This document shows, one piece after another, positions 21,157 through 21,216 of a DNA stretch of 21,216 nt. Source of the DNA: Pullilachnospira_A gallistercoris (lineage in GTDB: Bacteria; Bacillota; Clostridia; Lachnospirales; Lachnospiraceae); contig DVHM01000110.1 in assembly GCA_018712125.1 (NCBI GenBank), positions 1-21,216 of the forward strand, written 5' to 3'. Within the stretch, counting starts at the first letter, position 1. Every line of letters starts with the position of its first letter. The notes under the pieces were generated by a model. It was not told where the DNA came from. It did not search any database and saw only the letters and a list, made by a program, of their open reading frames with translations. A program made the translations under genes and the position numbers.

Positions 21157-21216
21157 TCAGAAATCTTCCTCTTCTATATCAATATGTGCCGTCTTGGCAA
21201 AGTAATCCACCGCATC
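21157..21216 (-). CDS. dnaX: C-terminal end of probable DNA polymerase III gamma/tau subunit
   Basis: An open minus-strand frame enters at the window edge and ends with TGA at 21157-21159. The last 19 residues are DAVDYFAKTAHIDIEEEDF, an acidic tail. The identification rests on position: dnaX immediately precedes ybaB and recR in most bacteria, and the spacing of 15 bases to ybaB fits an operon. The fragment itself is too short to prove the family. Confidence 0.65.
   Translation of the reverse strand, partial: DAVDYFAKTAHIDIEEEDF

Noticed and set aside
1..21216. CRISPR arrays, tRNA/rRNA genes, transposases, attachment sites
   Set aside because: I saw no regularly spaced repeats, cloverleaf-like segments with conserved T-loop sequence, transposase motifs or long direct repeats in the window.

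Overview
The window looks like chromosomal DNA of a Gram-positive anaerobe of the Clostridia, most likely Lachnospiraceae. The reasons are strong GGAGG-type ribosome binding sites, TTG starts, sigma-A type promoters, family-specific proteins (DUF6145-, DUF6382- and DUF5702-like), and the order dnaX end / ybaB / recR. Almost every gene is on the minus strand. The exceptions are a MurG-family gene and a DUF2508 gene on the plus strand. I saw no rRNA, tRNA, CRISPR array, insertion sequence or prophage gene.

Region 1 (1-3726, minus) reads, in transcription order, argF (ornithine carbamoyltransferase), birA (biotin ligase without the DNA-binding domain), a small DUF6145-like protein, coaX (type III pantothenate kinase) and a DusB-type tRNA-dihydrouridine synthase cut by the window edge. 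Gaps are 6-17 bases, so this is one operon. It starts at a promoter with a consensus -35 and a structured leader. Region 2 (3978-6285, minus) holds a stomatin/SPFH membrane protein and a secreted SleB-type cell-wall hydrolase with two SH3b domains. The hydrolase has a perfect-consensus promoter, a folded leader and a long strand-specific terminator.

Region 3 (6491-8573) holds a small membrane protein of unknown role (minus), a divergent stand-alone MurG-family glycosyltransferase (plus), and a HIT-family hydrolase (minus) whose 3' end overlaps the end of murG by 20 bases.

Region 4 (8644-17884, minus) is an 11-gene Tad/Flp-type pilus operon of monoderm type, with no secretin or pilotin. In transcription order it is prepilin peptidase, TadZ-like protein, CpaF/TadA ATPase, TadB, TadC, Flp1-like pilin (55 residues), DUF5702 TadG-like protein, TadE-like protein, a second prepilin peptidase, a short TadE-like protein and a DUF6382 protein. 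The peptidases mature the pilins, the ATPase drives the TadB/TadC membrane platform, and the TadE/TadG-like proteins are probably minor pilins or anchors. Unusual features are two peptidases, a TadZ without a recognisable Walker A motif, a TadE-like protein with two tandem His/Cys modules, a TadC with a large extracytoplasmic insert, a 79-base cpaF/tadB overlap, and a DUF6382 protein without its usual FHA domain.

Region 5 (18128-21216) holds DUF2508 (plus), then on the minus strand a single-pass LysM protein with an MPN/JAB-like but catalytically unequipped N-terminal domain, recR, ybaB and the last 19 codons of what is probably dnaX. A strong terminator separates recR from the LysM gene.

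The best candidate for an underdescribed system is the divergent pilus operon. Next come the structured leaders of argF, the SleB-type hydrolase and the LysM gene.
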